A DNA stretch of 64,000 nt, taken from contig NZ_JAPEOK010000001.1 of NCBI RefSeq assembly GCF_026341515.1, positions 4,588,001-4,652,000 of the forward strand. The letters run 5' to 3'. Position numbers and translations under genes: made by a program. A model generated the notes under the pieces. That model worked only from the letters and a program-made list of their open reading frames with translations. It did not search any database and was not told the DNA's origin. This document shows positions 1-8,872 of this stretch, in pieces. This DNA is from Streptomyces sp. NBC_00878 (lineage in GTDB: Bacteria > Actinomycetota > Actinomycetes > Streptomycetales > Streptomycetaceae). Within the stretch, counting starts at the first letter, position 1; the number at the start of each line of letters is the position of its first letter.

Positions 1-183
1 CGGCTGCCGCTGAACACGAGCGGCGGCGGCCTCTCGGAGGCGTACGTCCACGGCTTCAACCTCATCAACGAGGGCGTGAAGCAACTCCGGGGCACGAGTA
101 CCGCGCAGGTTCCGGGCGCGGCAACCTGCCTGGTCACGGCGGGGGAGGGCGTACCGACGTCGGCCCTGCTCCTGAGGACCTGA
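1..183 (+). CDS. Thiolase-like / lipid-transfer protein, C-terminal fragment
   Basis: Only the last 60 codons are present; the gene enters from the left edge. The visible end reads NTSGGGLSEAYVHGFN and then a cysteine inside ATCLVTAGEGVPTSALLL. This is the typical C-terminus of the non-decarboxylating thiolase-like (SCP-x/Ltp) family, in which the last segment carries a catalytic-type Cys/Gly region. Such proteins act on acyl-CoA or beta-hydroxyacyl-CoA intermediates late in side-chain beta-oxidation. A DUF35 gene follows after 61 bp, the arrangement known for Ltp-type aldolases that need a DUF35 partner. The family call is good; the exact reaction cannot be given from a fragment. Confidence 0.8.
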   Translation, partial: RLPLNTSGGGLSEAYVHGFNLINEGVKQLRGTSTAQVPGAATCLVTAGEGVPTSALLLRT

Positions 184-244
184 CCGTGCCCATGAACTAC
201 TGATCGACCGAGCTTCCGCCGAGCCGAGTATCCGAGGAGCCGAC

Positions 245-751
245 ATGCTGACACCTGTCGTGGACGACGACGGCGCCCCCTTCTGGGAGTACGCCTCCCG
301 GGGCGAGTTGCGGATCCAGGCCTGCGCCGAGCCCGGCTGCGGCGAACTCCGGTTCCCGCCCCGGCCCTGCTGCCCGCACTGCCACTCCTTCGACAGCGAG
401 TGGCGCAGGATGAGCGGCAAGGGGCGCGTCTGGTCGTACGTCGTTCCGCATCCGCCGCTGCTGCCCGACTACGCGGCGCAGGCCCCGTACAACGTGATCG
501 TCGTCGAACTTGCGGACGCCCCGCGCATACGGCTCGTGGGGAACCTCGTCAGCGGGCCGGAGGCGGCGCTCAACTCCGTTGCCCAGGAGCGGATCCGGAT
601 CGGGGCGAAGGTGCAGGTGGTCTTCACGGACGGCGCGGGTGGCGCGGGTGGCGTGGGCGGTGCGGGTGGCGTGGGCGGTGCGGGTGGCGTGGGCGGTGCG
701 GGTGGCGTGGGCGGTGCCGGGCTGCCCCGCTGGGTACTGGAGCGGCCATGA
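245..751 (+). CDS. Zn-ribbon/OB-fold (DUF35) protein with Gly-rich repeat tail
   Basis: A 168-residue acyl-CoA-associated zinc-ribbon and OB-fold protein. The N-terminal half has a four-cysteine zinc ribbon (CAEPGCGELRF, then CCPHCHS), followed by an OB-like strand region starting at GRVWSYVVPHPP. DUF35 proteins are partners of thiolase-like aldolases or of MaoC hydratases and help bind acyl-CoA. The start has a GAGG-like purine run (cgaggagccgac) just upstream. The last 30 or so residues are a Gly/Val/Ala repeat coded by an 18-bp tandem repeat, which is not part of the fold. The stop overlaps the ATG of the enoyl-CoA hydratase (ATGA), so the two are probably co-translated with the thiolase upstream. 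Confidence 0.87.
   Translation: MLTPVVDDDGAPFWEYASRGELRIQACAEPGCGELRFPPRPCCPHCHSFDSEWRRMSGKGRVWSYVVPHPPLLPDYAAQAPYNVIVVELADAPRIRLVGNLVSGPEAALNSVAQERIRIGAKVQVVFTDGAGGAGGVGGAGGVGGAGGVGGAGGVGGAGLPRWVLERP
641..712 (+). repeat. 18-bp tandem repeat in the DUF35 C-terminus
   Basis: Four copies of an 18-bp unit (GGTGCGGGTGGCGTGGGC, the first copy with one change) run in frame and encode the Gly-Ala-Gly-Gly-Val-Gly tail of the DUF35 protein. The unit is a multiple of three, so changes in copy number would lengthen or shorten the tail without a frameshift. Confidence 0.9.
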
Positions 752-1518
752 CCCTTCACCTCTCCACCGACAAGGACACCGGCGTCGCGGTCGTCACCCT
801 CGACCGGCCGGAGAAACTCAACGCCATCGACCTCACCACCGCCGCCGAACTGGCCGCTGCCTGGCGGGAGTTCAGGTTCGACGACTCGGTACGGGCGATC
901 GTCCTCACGGGCGCGGGCGGGCGGGCCTTCTGCACGGGCCTCGACCGGGGCGTCGATGTCCCGCAGCCCAACTCCCCCTACATGGTGGACGATCCGCTCG
1001 TCGCGATCGGCCCGAAGGCGAACGACCTGTGCAAGCCCGTCATCGCCGCCGTGAACGGGATGGCGTGCGGCGGGGCCTTCTATCTGATCGGCGAGGCGGA
1101 CTTCGTGATCGCCGACGAGACGGCCGCGTTCTTCGATCCGCACACGACGTACGGCATGGTCAGCGCGTACGAGTCGGTGTACCTGGCGCAGCGGATGCCG
1201 TTCGGGGAGGTCGCGCGGATGGCCCTGATGGGCACGGCCGAGCGGGTCTCCGCGCGGCGGGCGTACGAGGTGGGGCTGGTCAGCGAGCTGACCGCGCCCG
1301 GTGAGGCGCTGGCCGCCGCCGTGCGGTGCGCGGACGTCATCGCGTCCTACCCGACCGAGGCCGTGCAGGGGACGGTCCGGGCGTTGTGGGCGGCGAAGGA
1401 GGCGACGCGGGCGGCTGCGCTGGCGCACGCCCCCCATCTGGTGTCGATGGGCAACCTCCCGAACGAGGCCCAGGCGGGCCTGTTCGCCGACCGCAGATCG
1501 GGGTTCCGGACCCGCTGA
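748..1518 (+). CDS. Enoyl-CoA hydratase/isomerase family protein
   Basis: A 256-residue crotonase-fold protein. The N-terminus VAVVTLDRPEKLNAID and the oxyanion-hole segments (GRAFCTGLDRGVD near residue 65 and NGMACGGAFYLIGEADFVIA near residue 100) are standard for the family. It would hydrate or isomerise an enoyl-CoA in the cytoplasm. The ATG overlaps the DUF35 stop by 4 bp; longer upstream reading in this frame has no similarity and overlaps the DUF35 gene, so this start is preferred. It is the third gene of a thiolase-DUF35-hydratase set. Substrate unknown; an isomerase or dehydratase role is equally possible within the family. Confidence 0.9.
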   Translation: MTLHLSTDKDTGVAVVTLDRPEKLNAIDLTTAAELAAAWREFRFDDSVRAIVLTGAGGRAFCTGLDRGVDVPQPNSPYMVDDPLVAIGPKANDLCKPVIAAVNGMACGGAFYLIGEADFVIADETAAFFDPHTTYGMVSAYESVYLAQRMPFGEVARMALMGTAERVSARRAYEVGLVSELTAPGEALAAAVRCADVIASYPTEAVQGTVRALWAAKEATRAAALAHAPHLVSMGNLPNEAQAGLFADRRSGFRTR

Positions 1519-1667
1519 TCAGCACACCGAGCCTTCACTCGTCCGTCCTCGCTCCCGCCGGAGCGACGGCCGCCGTGAGGAGCCCCTTCCGCGCCTGGTA
1601 CGACGGCCGTCACTGACGGCACGACCGTCTCGCCGAGCCGCCGGTGCGCTGCCGAGCGGCGCTCGGA

Positions 1668-2321
1668 TCACGCCGCGGCGTAGTCGGCGAGTGACGGCTC
1701 CAGCAGGCCGAAAGCGCTGTCCGCCTCCGCGGTGACCGTGGCGGAGATCCGGGCGTTGTCCTGGCCGGCGAGGGTGAGTTCCTGGATGCGCTGGAAGAGA
1801 GTGCGGTGCACGGCGCCGAGCAGGGCGGCCGCGGCGCGGGGGGTGATGTCGTCGCGGGCTGCGCCGGTGGCCTCGGCCAGGGCGTCGGCCAGGGCCGCCT
1901 CACGCAGGTCGTGCAGGTCGCGCAGGCGAGCGGAGAGGGTGGGGCTGTCGGCGATCATGCGGGCGAAGTCGGGGCCGGAGAACCCGGCGACCGGGTCGGC
2001 GGCCGTGGCCGCGTCGGTGAAAGCGCGGCGCAGTGCCGCCAGGGCGGAGTCGCCGGCCTGACGATCGGTCACGGTGCGGGCCAGGGAGGCGATGAAGGCG
2101 TCCTGGTGGTCCATGGCCAGATCTTCCTTGCGTGGGAAGTAGTTGGTCACCGTCTTCTTGGCGACCCGTGCGGCGCCGGCGATCTCGGCGATGGTGGTCT
2201 GCTCGAAACCCTGGGCGATGAACAGGCGGGTGGCGTGGTCGGAGATGAGCTGCCGGGTCTCCTGCTTCTTCGATTCCCGCAGGCCGGCAGGGGGTGCGGA
2301 CGGGGTGGCATCAGTAGTCAT
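1668..2321 (-). CDS. TetR family transcriptional regulator
   Basis: A 217-residue regulator. The N-terminal helix-turn-helix is clear (TRLFIAQGFEQTTIAEIAGA then VAKKTVTNYFPRKEDL, about residues 30-70). The rest is helical and variable, as expected for the ligand-binding domain. It is transcribed divergently from the VOC-family gene that starts at 2487, with a 165-bp gap. TetR repressors commonly control the divergent neighbour, so the small VOC protein is the likely target (inference). The ATG follows an N-terminal Ser/Pro/Thr stretch. No effector can be predicted. Confidence 0.92.
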   Translation of the reverse strand: MTTDATPSAPPAGLRESKKQETRQLISDHATRLFIAQGFEQTTIAEIAGAARVAKKTVTNYFPRKEDLAMDHQDAFIASLARTVTDRQAGDSALAALRRAFTDAATAADPVAGFSGPDFARMIADSPTLSARLRDLHDLREAALADALAEATGAARDDITPRAAAALLGAVHRTLFQRIQELTLAGQDNARISATVTAEADSAFGLLEPSLADYAAA

Positions 2322-2486
2322 GAGGCAATCTTACACTCGTAGCATTTTTACGTTGACACCCTCGGGAGGGCTGGGATAACTTTACGCCCGTCGCAAATTT
2401 TCCACGGACCGAAGAACGGGACTACTGGCCCGCACCCGACCGGCACCCACACCTCCCCCTCGCGGGAACCACTGAGGAGAAACGCG

Positions 2487-2876
2487 TTGCAGATCACCAC
2501 CTCCACCGTCTCGCTCACCGTCGACGACGTCGCCGCCTCCCAGCAGTTCTTCACGACCCACCTGGGCTACACCGAACAGGCCGCCGCCGACGGATTCGCC
2601 TCCCTGGCCCGCCAGGACGCCGCGGTCGACATCGTCCTGCTCGCCCGCGGCCATCAGATCCTGCCGGCCGACCAGCGCGACCAGCACGCCTCCGGCCTGA
2701 TCCTCGCCTTCACCACCACCGGCATCCAGGACGAGGAGAAGCGCCTGCACGCCGAGGGCGTGGACATCACCATGCCGCTGCGCGAGGAGCCCTGGGGCGA
2801 ACGCCTCTTCCAGATCACCGACCCCAACGGCGTGATCGTCCAGTTCGTCGAGTGGGCGGCACCGGCCGCTCCCTGA
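2487..2876 (+). CDS. VOC (glyoxalase/bleomycin resistance) family protein
   Basis: A 129-residue single-module VOC protein. Paired beta-alpha-beta units are visible (STVSLTVDDVAASQQFFTTHLGY at the start; LFQITDPNGVIVQFVEW at the end with the usual metal-ligand Glu position). The start is TTG, set by a strong GAGGAGA Shine-Dalgarno 6 bp upstream and by the family start MQITTSTVSLTV. VOC proteins of this size bind toxic small molecules or act as small metal-dependent enzymes. The divergent TetR gene suggests an inducible detoxification pair, which is inference. Confidence 0.88.
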   Translation: MQITTSTVSLTVDDVAASQQFFTTHLGYTEQAAADGFASLARQDAAVDIVLLARGHQILPADQRDQHASGLILAFTTTGIQDEEKRLHAEGVDITMPLREEPWGERLFQITDPNGVIVQFVEWAAPAAP

Positions 2877-2990
2877 TCCCGCGGCTGATCCCACGACATC
2901 GGGGGCTTGCGGCAAAGCCCGGGGCGTGCCGGAAGATCACCGACCGAGGCAAAATCACCGAGGCAAGAATCTACGGAAGTGGGATGACGA

Positions 2991-4232
2991 ATGCGCGTGT
3001 TGCTGTCGGCCTACGATTCGCGCGGAGGCGTCGAACCGCTGGTGGGGCTCGCGGTGCGGTTGCGGGAACTCGGCGCGGAGGTGCGAGTGTGCGCGCCACC
3101 CGACGAGGAGTTCGCGAAGCGGCTGGCCGGGGTCGGTGTGGAGATGGTGCCGACCGGCCGGTCGGTGCGCGATCTGGTGACCGGGAAGACGCCGCCGTCG
3201 GCGGCGGGCGTGCCCCGGCGGGCGGCCGAGTTGGCCGCCGCGTTCTACGACAACGTCACCGCGGCGGCCGACGGGTGTGACGTGCTGGTGGCGACCGGCC
3301 TCGTGCCGGCCGTGGCCGGAGTGAAAGCGGCGGCCGAGAAACTGGGCATCGACTACGTGTACGTGAGTTACCAGCCGGTCAGCCTGCCGTCGCCGCACCA
3401 CCCTCCGATGCCGCGGCCCGGCCGGCCGCTTCCCTCGGACGTGACCGACAACCGGGTGTTGTGGGAGCGGGACGCCCAGGACGCGCAAGCGGTGTTCGGC
3501 GAGGCGGTCAACACCCACCGGGCGTCGATCGGGCTGCCGCCGCTGGACAACGTCCGCGACCACGTCTTCACCGACCAACCGTGGCTGGCCGCCGACCCGG
3601 TCCTGGCCCCGTGGCGGCGGCCGGCGGACCTCGACGTGGTGCAGACCGGCGCGTGGATCCTGCCGGACGAACGCCCGCTCCCGGCCGAGCTGGTGGCGTT
3701 CCTGGACGCCGGCACACCACCGGTGTACGTGGGCTTCGGCAGCATTCCCATACGCGATCCGGAGGGCGTCGCCCGGGTGGTCATCGAGTCGATCCGCGCG
3801 CAGGGGCGCCGCGCGGTCGTCTCCCGTGGCTGGGCCGACCTGGCCCTGATCGACGACCAGGACGACTGCTTCGTCGTCGGCGAGGTCAACCATCAGGCGC
3901 TGTTCGGCCGGACGGCCGCCGTCGTCCACCACGGCGGCGCGGGCACCACGACGACGGCCACCTGGGCCGGTGCGCCCCAGGTGGTGGTACCCCAGGGGGC
4001 GGACCAGCCGTACTTCGCCGGCCGGGTGGCCGACCTGGGCATCGGCGCGGCGCACAACGGTCCTGCTCCGACCGTCGAGTCCCTGTCGGCCGCGCTCAGG
4101 ACGGCCCTGACCCCCGAGACGCGCGTACGAGCACGCACGGTGGCCGGCACGTTCCGCACCGACGGGGCGGCGACGGCCGCGAAACTACTGCTCGACGCCG
4201 TCGGCCAGGAAGGGCCGCCAGCGCCTGCGTGA
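2991..4232 (+). CDS. GT1 family glycosyltransferase
   Basis: A 413-residue GT-B-fold glycosyltransferase of the UGT/MGT (GT1) type. The acceptor half starts MRVLLSAYDSRGGVEPLVGLA. The C-terminal nucleotide-sugar half contains HHGGAGTTTTATWAGAPQVV and VPQGADQPYFAGRVADLGIG near residues 310-350, the pattern seen in vancomycin-type and macrolide-type sugar transferases. It should transfer a sugar from an NDP-sugar to a small molecule or lipid. No sugar-biosynthesis or secondary-metabolite genes lie nearby, so it looks like a stand-alone resistance or tailoring enzyme. It converges on the kinase gene; the 88-bp gap holds a 17-bp direct repeat. Confidence 0.9.
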   Translation: MRVLLSAYDSRGGVEPLVGLAVRLRELGAEVRVCAPPDEEFAKRLAGVGVEMVPTGRSVRDLVTGKTPPSAAGVPRRAAELAAAFYDNVTAAADGCDVLVATGLVPAVAGVKAAAEKLGIDYVYVSYQPVSLPSPHHPPMPRPGRPLPSDVTDNRVLWERDAQDAQAVFGEAVNTHRASIGLPPLDNVRDHVFTDQPWLAADPVLAPWRRPADLDVVQTGAWILPDERPLPAELVAFLDAGTPPVYVGFGSIPIRDPEGVARVVIESIRAQGRRAVVSRGWADLALIDDQDDCFVVGEVNHQALFGRTAAVVHHGGAGTTTTATWAGAPQVVVPQGADQPYFAGRVADLGIGAAHNGPAPTVESLSAALRTALTPETRVRARTVAGTFRTDGAATAAKLLLDAVGQEGPPAPA

Positions 4233-4237
4233 ACCAC

Positions 4238-4271
4238 GCGGGACCGTCGGGTCAGCGGGACCGTCGGGTCA
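4238..4271 (+). repeat. 17-bp tandem duplication between convergent genes
   Basis: Two perfect copies of GCGGGACCGTCGGGTCA lie head to tail between the glycosyltransferase and the kinase, which converge here. No hairpin with a T-tract was found in the gap. Confidence 0.9.
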
Positions 4272-4320
4272 GGGGGAGTTCTCCGGGCGGCGGGGTTGTG
4301 ACATATGCGGCCCCGCCACG

Positions 4321-6702
4321 TCAGGAACGGGCGGTGCCCGTTCCCTTCTCCGCGTCCAGTGCGTACACGCACCGGTCCTTACTGCACGCGTACACCACCC
4401 CGTCCTTGACGACGGGCGCCCCGGTGATCTCCCCGCCCGTGGCGAGCTTCCAGCGGAGCCGGCCGTCGTCGGCCTTCAGGGTGTAGAGGAGGTGGTCGGT
4501 GGAACCGAAGTGGATGCGGCCGTCGGCGACGGCGGGGGCGCCCACGAGCTCGCCGCCCGCCTGGAAGCGCCACTTCGGTGTACCGGTGACCGCGTCCAGG
4601 GTGTAGAGCCCCTTCCCGGAGCCGACGTGGACGTGCCCCGCGGAGACGAGCACCGGGTCGAGCGAGGCACGCGACTCCGTGGCGATGCGCCAGCGGTCGC
4701 GGCCGTCGGTGGCGTCGAGCGCGTAGACCGTGCCGAGGTAGTCGGCGAGGTAGACCCCGCCGCCCGTGACGGCGGGACCCGGGGCGAAGGTGGGCGGGCT
4801 GAGGAAGACCGCGGGCGCCTCGAAGTGCCAGCGGACATGGCCGCCGGCGATGTCGATGGCGAGGACCCGGGTGCCGGCGGACACGTACACGTATCCGTCG
4901 TCGGCCTGGGTCAGCCGGACCGGGACGCCGCCGCAGGACGCCGCGTCCCCGATGGGGTACGACCAGCGCTCGTCGCCGGTACGGGCGTCCAGGGCGCGCA
5001 GGCGGGCGTCCTTCCAGACGTAGACCGTGCCATCGTGGATGACGGGTCCGGCCTCGGGCGACTCGAAGTCGGTCTGGGCGCCGGTGATCTCCCAGAGCTT
5101 CTGGCCGTTGGCGGCCTCCCAGGCCTGTACGCCACCGCCGCGGGTGCCGGTGATGACCGTGCCGCGGTCGGCCTTGAGGGAGTACACCCAGGCGTCGGTC
5201 GGCAGCCGCCACAGGTCGGTGCCCTCGCGGGCGTCCAGGGCGAAGAGGGTGGGACCGTCGGAGGCGAGAACGCGGCCGCCGGCGACCGCCATCGACCAGG
5301 CGACGTCCCGGGTCTTGAAGCGGCGCCGGCCGGTGGCCACGTCCAGGGCGTGCACCTCGAAGGAGGTGACGTAGACGAGGTCTCCAGCTACGGCGGGCGT
5401 CCCCCACACGTCGTTCGACATGCGGAAGCGCCACGGCCGCCAGGCGGAGGCCGAGTCGTGGCCGGGGCCGGGGGCCGTCGCGGGCGCGGGTACCGGGACG
5501 GGTCCGGCGCCGGGTACGACGGGGTCGGCGCCGTTCACGCCGGGGCGCGGGCGGGACCAGGAGGCGGCGAGGCCGGCCTCGGGGGGAGGTGCCTTGACGG
5601 CGGCGGCGCGGGCGTCGGCGACGCGCGGGCCCGGGCCGATGGGCACCTTCGCGCCCGCGAGGCGTACGGGACCGCCGTCGGGCGCGCCACCGTGCCGGCC
5701 GCTGCCCACGCCGACCGGGACGGGAGGCGGGTCGTGGGGCGGCGGGGGCGGCACCACGGGGGCTCCTCGTCCGCCACTGCGGCCGGACGACGGCTTCGGC
5801 GCCGGGCGGCCCCCGCGGCGCGTCTCGATGAGGCCCACGGCCCGCTCGGGCAGCCACGCGGAGGCCGTACCGCTGTCGTCGGAGCCGGAGCCGAAGAGGT
5901 GCGGGGCCAACTGGGCCTGGAGGTCGGCCGGGTTCGGGCGGGCCGTGGCCTCCATCTGCATGCAGGACTCGATGAGCGGGCGCAGCTCCTCCGGCAGGCC
6001 TTCGAGGTCCGGGCCCTCGCGGAGCAGCATGAAGACGGTCTCGACGGGGTTCGCGCCGTGGAAGGGCGCGTGGCCGGTGGCGGCGAAGACGAGCATCGAG
6101 CCGAGCGAGAAGACGTCGCTCGCGCCGGTCACGCTGCGGGAGTCCTTCGCCTGCTCGGGCGACATGTAGGCGGGCGTACCGACGGCGACGTTGGTCATCG
6201 TCAGCCGGGTGTTCGACACCCCGGAGGCGATACCGAAGTCGATGACGCGCGGTCCGTCCTCCACGACGAGGACGTTCGACGGCTTCAGGTCGCGGTGGAC
6301 GAGACCGGCGCCGTGGATGGACTGCAGGGCCTCCGCGACTCCCGCCGCGAGCCAGCGGACCGCCTGGGCGGGCATCGGCCCGCACTCGGCCACTATCTCT
6401 TCGAGGGAGGGCGCGGGCACGTACGCGGTGGCCAGCCACGGCACGGCGGCGCGCGCGTCGGCGTCGACCACGGCGGCCGTGTAGAAGCCGGACACGGCGC
6501 GTGCCGCCTCGACCTCGCGCGAGAAGCGGACCCGGAACAGCTGGTCCTCGGCGAGCTCCGTCCGGACCGTCTTGATCGCCACCCGCCGGCCCGAGGCCGA
6601 GCGCGCGAGATAGACCAGCCCCATGCCGCCGGCTCCCAGCCGTCCCAGCACCTCGAACGGCCCGATCCGCCGCGGATCGTGCTGTGTCAGCTGATCCACC
6701 AC
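4321..6702 (-). CDS. Ser/Thr protein kinase with PQQ-type beta-propeller
   Basis: A 793-residue Hanks-type kinase. The kinase domain spans about residues 10-270: glycine loop [12 protein letters not shown], lysine in VAIKTV, catalytic loop [14 protein letters not shown] in VIDFGIA, and [10 protein letters not shown] Pro/Gly/Ala-rich linker follows to about residue 420. The remaining part is a propeller of PQQ-like blades (repeated LYALDA/VYALDA and G-W/R-W motifs), with [20 protein letters not shown] at its start. This architecture matches the AfsK class, which links an external or metabolic signal to phosphorylation of regulators. There is no obvious transmembrane helix. It is monocistronic, with about 290 bp upstream. 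Confidence 0.95.
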   Translation of the reverse strand: MVDQLTQHDPRRIGPFEVLGRLGAGGMGLVYLARSASGRRVAIKTVRTELAEDQLFRVRFSREVEAARAVSGFYTAAVVDADARAAVPWLATAYVPAPSLEEIVAECGPMPAQAVRWLAAGVAEALQSIHGAGLVHRDLKPSNVLVVEDGPRVIDFGIASGVSNTRLTMTNVAVGTPAYMSPEQAKDSRSVTGASDVFSLGSMLVFAATGHAPFHGANPVETVFMLLREGPDLEGLPEELRPLIESCMQMEATARPNPADLQAQLAPHLFGSGSDDSGTASAWLPERAVGLIETRRGGRPAPKPSSGRSGGRGAPVVPPPPPHDPPPVPVGVGSGRHGGAPDGGPVRLAGAKVPIGPGPRVADARAAAVKAPPPEAGLAASWSRPRPGVNGADPVVPGAGPVPVPAPATAPGPGHDSASAWRPWRFRMSNDVWGTPAVAGDLVYVTSFEVHALDVATGRRRFKTRDVAWSMAVAGGRVLASDGPTLFALDAREGTDLWRLPTDAWVYSLKADRGTVITGTRGGGVQAWEAANGQKLWEITGAQTDFESPEAGPVIHDGTVYVWKDARLRALDARTGDERWSYPIGDAASCGGVPVRLTQADDGYVYVSAGTRVLAIDIAGGHVRWHFEAPAVFLSPPTFAPGPAVTGGGVYLADYLGTVYALDATDGRDRWRIATESRASLDPVLVSAGHVHVGSGKGLYTLDAVTGTPKWRFQAGGELVGAPAVADGRIHFGSTDHLLYTLKADDGRLRWKLATGGEITGAPVVKDGVVYACSKDRCVYALDAEKGTGTARS

Positions 6703-6991
6703 TTGCCTGCCACCTCCCCGTACGCGGCCGCGCTTCCAGCCACCGTTCCATCCGCAGCTTCAGCCACTGCGCAGCGTCTCACCACCGAGCCTCTCCGGCG
6801 GCACGCACCCCGATTCTTCCTGGCCGCGGCTCCGGTTGCGAACCCAGACGCAAACCGGGATGGCTCAGAGAATCTCATGACAAAAGACCCGACCTCACCT
6901 TGCTTTTCAACGCCGCCCGGTGTTTTTCGATGCCTTTCACAGCTTTGCGCACACCGATCATCCGTCCTTCAACACTGAAGCACGGTGAATT

Positions 6992-8023
6992 TCAGGCTTG
7001 CAGCAGGGCGAAGGACGCCCCCTGATTGTCCGTGACGACCGCCACGCGCCCGTACGAGGTGTCGAAAGGCGTCGCCTGGACCCGTCCGCCGAGCCGCACC
7101 ACCGCCCCGAGGACCGCCTCGCAGTCCTCCACCCCGAAGTGGACGAGGAAATGGGGCGGCATCTCGACCGGGAAGACCTCGGAGACGAGGACCCGCCCGA
7201 AGTCGCGGGTGGTTCCCGGACCGAAGAGGGCGTCGTGGAATAGACGGGTGTAGAAGGAGTCGGCGACGGCCGTGTTCCGCGCGTACAGCTCGACCCAGCT
7301 GAAGGACCCCGGCCCGTGCCGCCTGCCGAACCCGGGGTGCGTGCCGCCCTCCCAGAGCCCGAAGACCGCGCTCTCGGAGTCGGCGGCGAGCGCGATCCTG
7401 CCGTACGGGCCCACCGGTACCGGTGTCGTGATCACCTGACCGCCCGCCGCCCGGATCCGTCCGGCCAGGGCGTCGGCGTCCGGGGTGGCGAAGTACACGG
7501 TCCACACGGTGGGCATCCGGCCGTCCCGCTTCGGTACGAGGGCGGCGACGGGGGCACCGTCGAGGCGCGCGCGGAGGGCGTCGGCGTACGGCGTGGGGCG
7601 GACGGGGGGCGTGTACGGCGTGAGGGCGACGGGGGGCGCGTCGGCAGGGGGAACGGCGGGGGTCGCGTGCGCCGAGGGGGACGGAGGCTCCGGGGAGCCC
7701 GGGGAGGGCTGGGGGGACTGGGAGCCCGGGGAGGGCTGGGGGGCCTGGGAGCCCGGGGAGGGCTGGGATGCCGGGGAGGGCCCCGCCGATGCCTCCGTCT
7801 TGCCGGAGAGGTCGACGGACTCAGCGGATTCGGGGGCCTCAGGCGCCCCAGGGGCCCCAGGGGCCTCAGGGGCCTCAGGGGCCTCGAAGGGCTCGAAGGT
7901 CCACCCGAAGAGTTCGCCGTAGAAGCGCTTGCCCGCCTCGACGTCCGGAAGCTGGGCGTCGATCCAGCAGGGGACGCCCTCGACGAAGTCGGCGAAGTCG
8001 GCAGATGCCTCAGATCCAGCCAT
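6992..8023 (-). CDS. Two-module VOC family protein with Pro/Ser repeat linker
   Basis: A 343-residue protein with two VOC-type modules. The first begins GVPCWIDAQLPDVEAGKRFYGELFGWTFE; the second ends with PFDTSYGRVAVVTDNQGASFALLQ. The family includes hydroxylase-like and antibiotic-binding proteins; enzymatic activity cannot be inferred. Between residues about 50 and 130 the first module is interrupted by a low-complexity linker rich in Pro, Ser, Ala and Glu. Part of this linker is encoded by a 27-bp tandem repeat. Homologues of about 260 residues lack such an insert, so this is likely a strain- or clade-specific expansion. The single-gene unit lies upstream of the kinase on the same strand. 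Confidence 0.85.
   Translation of the reverse strand: MAGSEASADFADFVEGVPCWIDAQLPDVEAGKRFYGELFGWTFEPFEAPEAPEAPGAPGAPEAPESAESVDLSGKTEASAGPSPASQPSPGSQAPQPSPGSQSPQPSPGSPEPPSPSAHATPAVPPADAPPVALTPYTPPVRPTPYADALRARLDGAPVAALVPKRDGRMPTVWTVYFATPDADALAGRIRAAGGQVITTPVPVGPYGRIALAADSESAVFGLWEGGTHPGFGRRHGPGSFSWVELYARNTAVADSFYTRLFHDALFGPGTTRDFGRVLVSEVFPVEMPPHFLVHFGVEDCEAVLGAVVRLGGRVQATPFDTSYGRVAVVTDNQGASFALLQA
7695..7775 (-). repeat. 27-bp tandem repeat inside the VOC gene
   Basis: Three near-perfect copies of a 27-bp unit (the last one diverging at its end) encode a 9-residue Pro/Ser/Gly/Gln repeat in the linker of the VOC protein. The unit keeps the frame. Adjacent short CCCCAGGGGCC-type repeats at about 7845-7885 extend the low-complexity stretch. 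Confidence 0.88.
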
Positions 8024-8158
8024 GCGGCCAAGCTAACGGCCTTTCACGCATCCCGCAGAGCGGGCGGCATCCCGTCCCCTCCCCCTCTCTCCAGGCCCGC
8101 GCACCCCATTTGCAGTCGGCCGAATAGCGCTCCGATCACCCCTCGGTAAGCTGACGTC

Positions 8159-8806
8159 ATGACAGGACAAGTGCGTACCGTCGACGGCCGTGTGGCCGGT
8201 CGGCGCGGGCAGGCGACGCGGCAGAAGCTGCTCGACTGCCTCAGCGAGATGCTCAGCTCCTCGCCCTACCGCGACGTCAAAGTCATCGACGTCGCGCGGA
8301 AGGCGGGCACTTCACCGGCGACCTTCTATCAATACTTCCCGGACGTCGAAGGCGCCGTCCTGGAGATTGCAGAGCAAATGGCAGCGGAGGGAGCCGGGTT
8401 GACCGAGCTCCTCGCAGGACGCTCCTGGGTCGGCAAGGCCGGCTGGCAGACCGCGCAGGAACTCGTGGACGGGTTCCTCGAGTTCTGGCGCAAAAACGAT
8501 GCCATCCTGCGCGTCGTCGACCTGGGCGCCGCCGAGGGCGACAAACGCTTCTACAAGATCCGCATGAAGATCCTGAACTCCGTGAACAACTCCCTCACGG
8601 ACACGGTCAAGGAGCTTCAGGCGAAGGGCAAGGTCGACAAGGACGTCAGTCCGGGGGCGATGGCGGGTTCCCTCGTCGCGATGCTCGCGGCGGTCGCCTC
8701 GCACCAGAAGGGCTTCCAGACCTGGGGCGTGAAGCAGGCCGAACTGAAACCGAACCTCGCCCTGTTGGTACATCTGGGCGTAACCGGCAAGAAGCCGACC
8801 AAGTAG
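8159..8806 (+). CDS. TetR family regulator, candidate regulator of the catabolic regulon
   Basis: A 215-residue TetR protein. The HTH lies at residues about 35-60 (YRDVKVIDVARKAGTSPATF, then YQYFPDVEGAV). The C-terminal domain holds GFLEFWRKNDAILRVVDLGA, usual for regulators of lipid or acyl-CoA metabolism. Its start codon overlaps the sequence CTGACGTCATGACAG, which shares the CTGAC half-site of the palindrome found before many nearby catabolic operons, so autoregulation is possible. It is the only regulator adjacent to these catabolic genes, with an oxidoreductase/acyl-CoA dehydrogenase pair converging on it. Control of the whole regulon is inference. Confidence 0.93.
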   Translation: MTGQVRTVDGRVAGRRGQATRQKLLDCLSEMLSSSPYRDVKVIDVARKAGTSPATFYQYFPDVEGAVLEIAEQMAAEGAGLTELLAGRSWVGKAGWQTAQELVDGFLEFWRKNDAILRVVDLGAAEGDKRFYKIRMKILNSVNNSLTDTVKELQAKGKVDKDVSPGAMAGSLVAMLAAVASHQKGFQTWGVKQAELKPNLALLVHLGVTGKKPTK

Positions 8807-8872
8807 GCCGACACGTCACACGGCAGATACGCCGGGCTTTCCAGGCACAAGTCCTGTCACACGGGCGGCAGT

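Noticed and set aside
2991..6702. Secondary-metabolite cluster around the glycosyltransferase
   Set aside because: No synthase, sugar-biosynthesis or tailoring genes accompany it.
4492..6978. Long plus-strand ORF of 828 codons opposite the kinase
   Set aside because: It is fully antisense to a convincing kinase and has Arg/Gly/Pro-rich composition; long antisense frames are usual in high-GC genomes.
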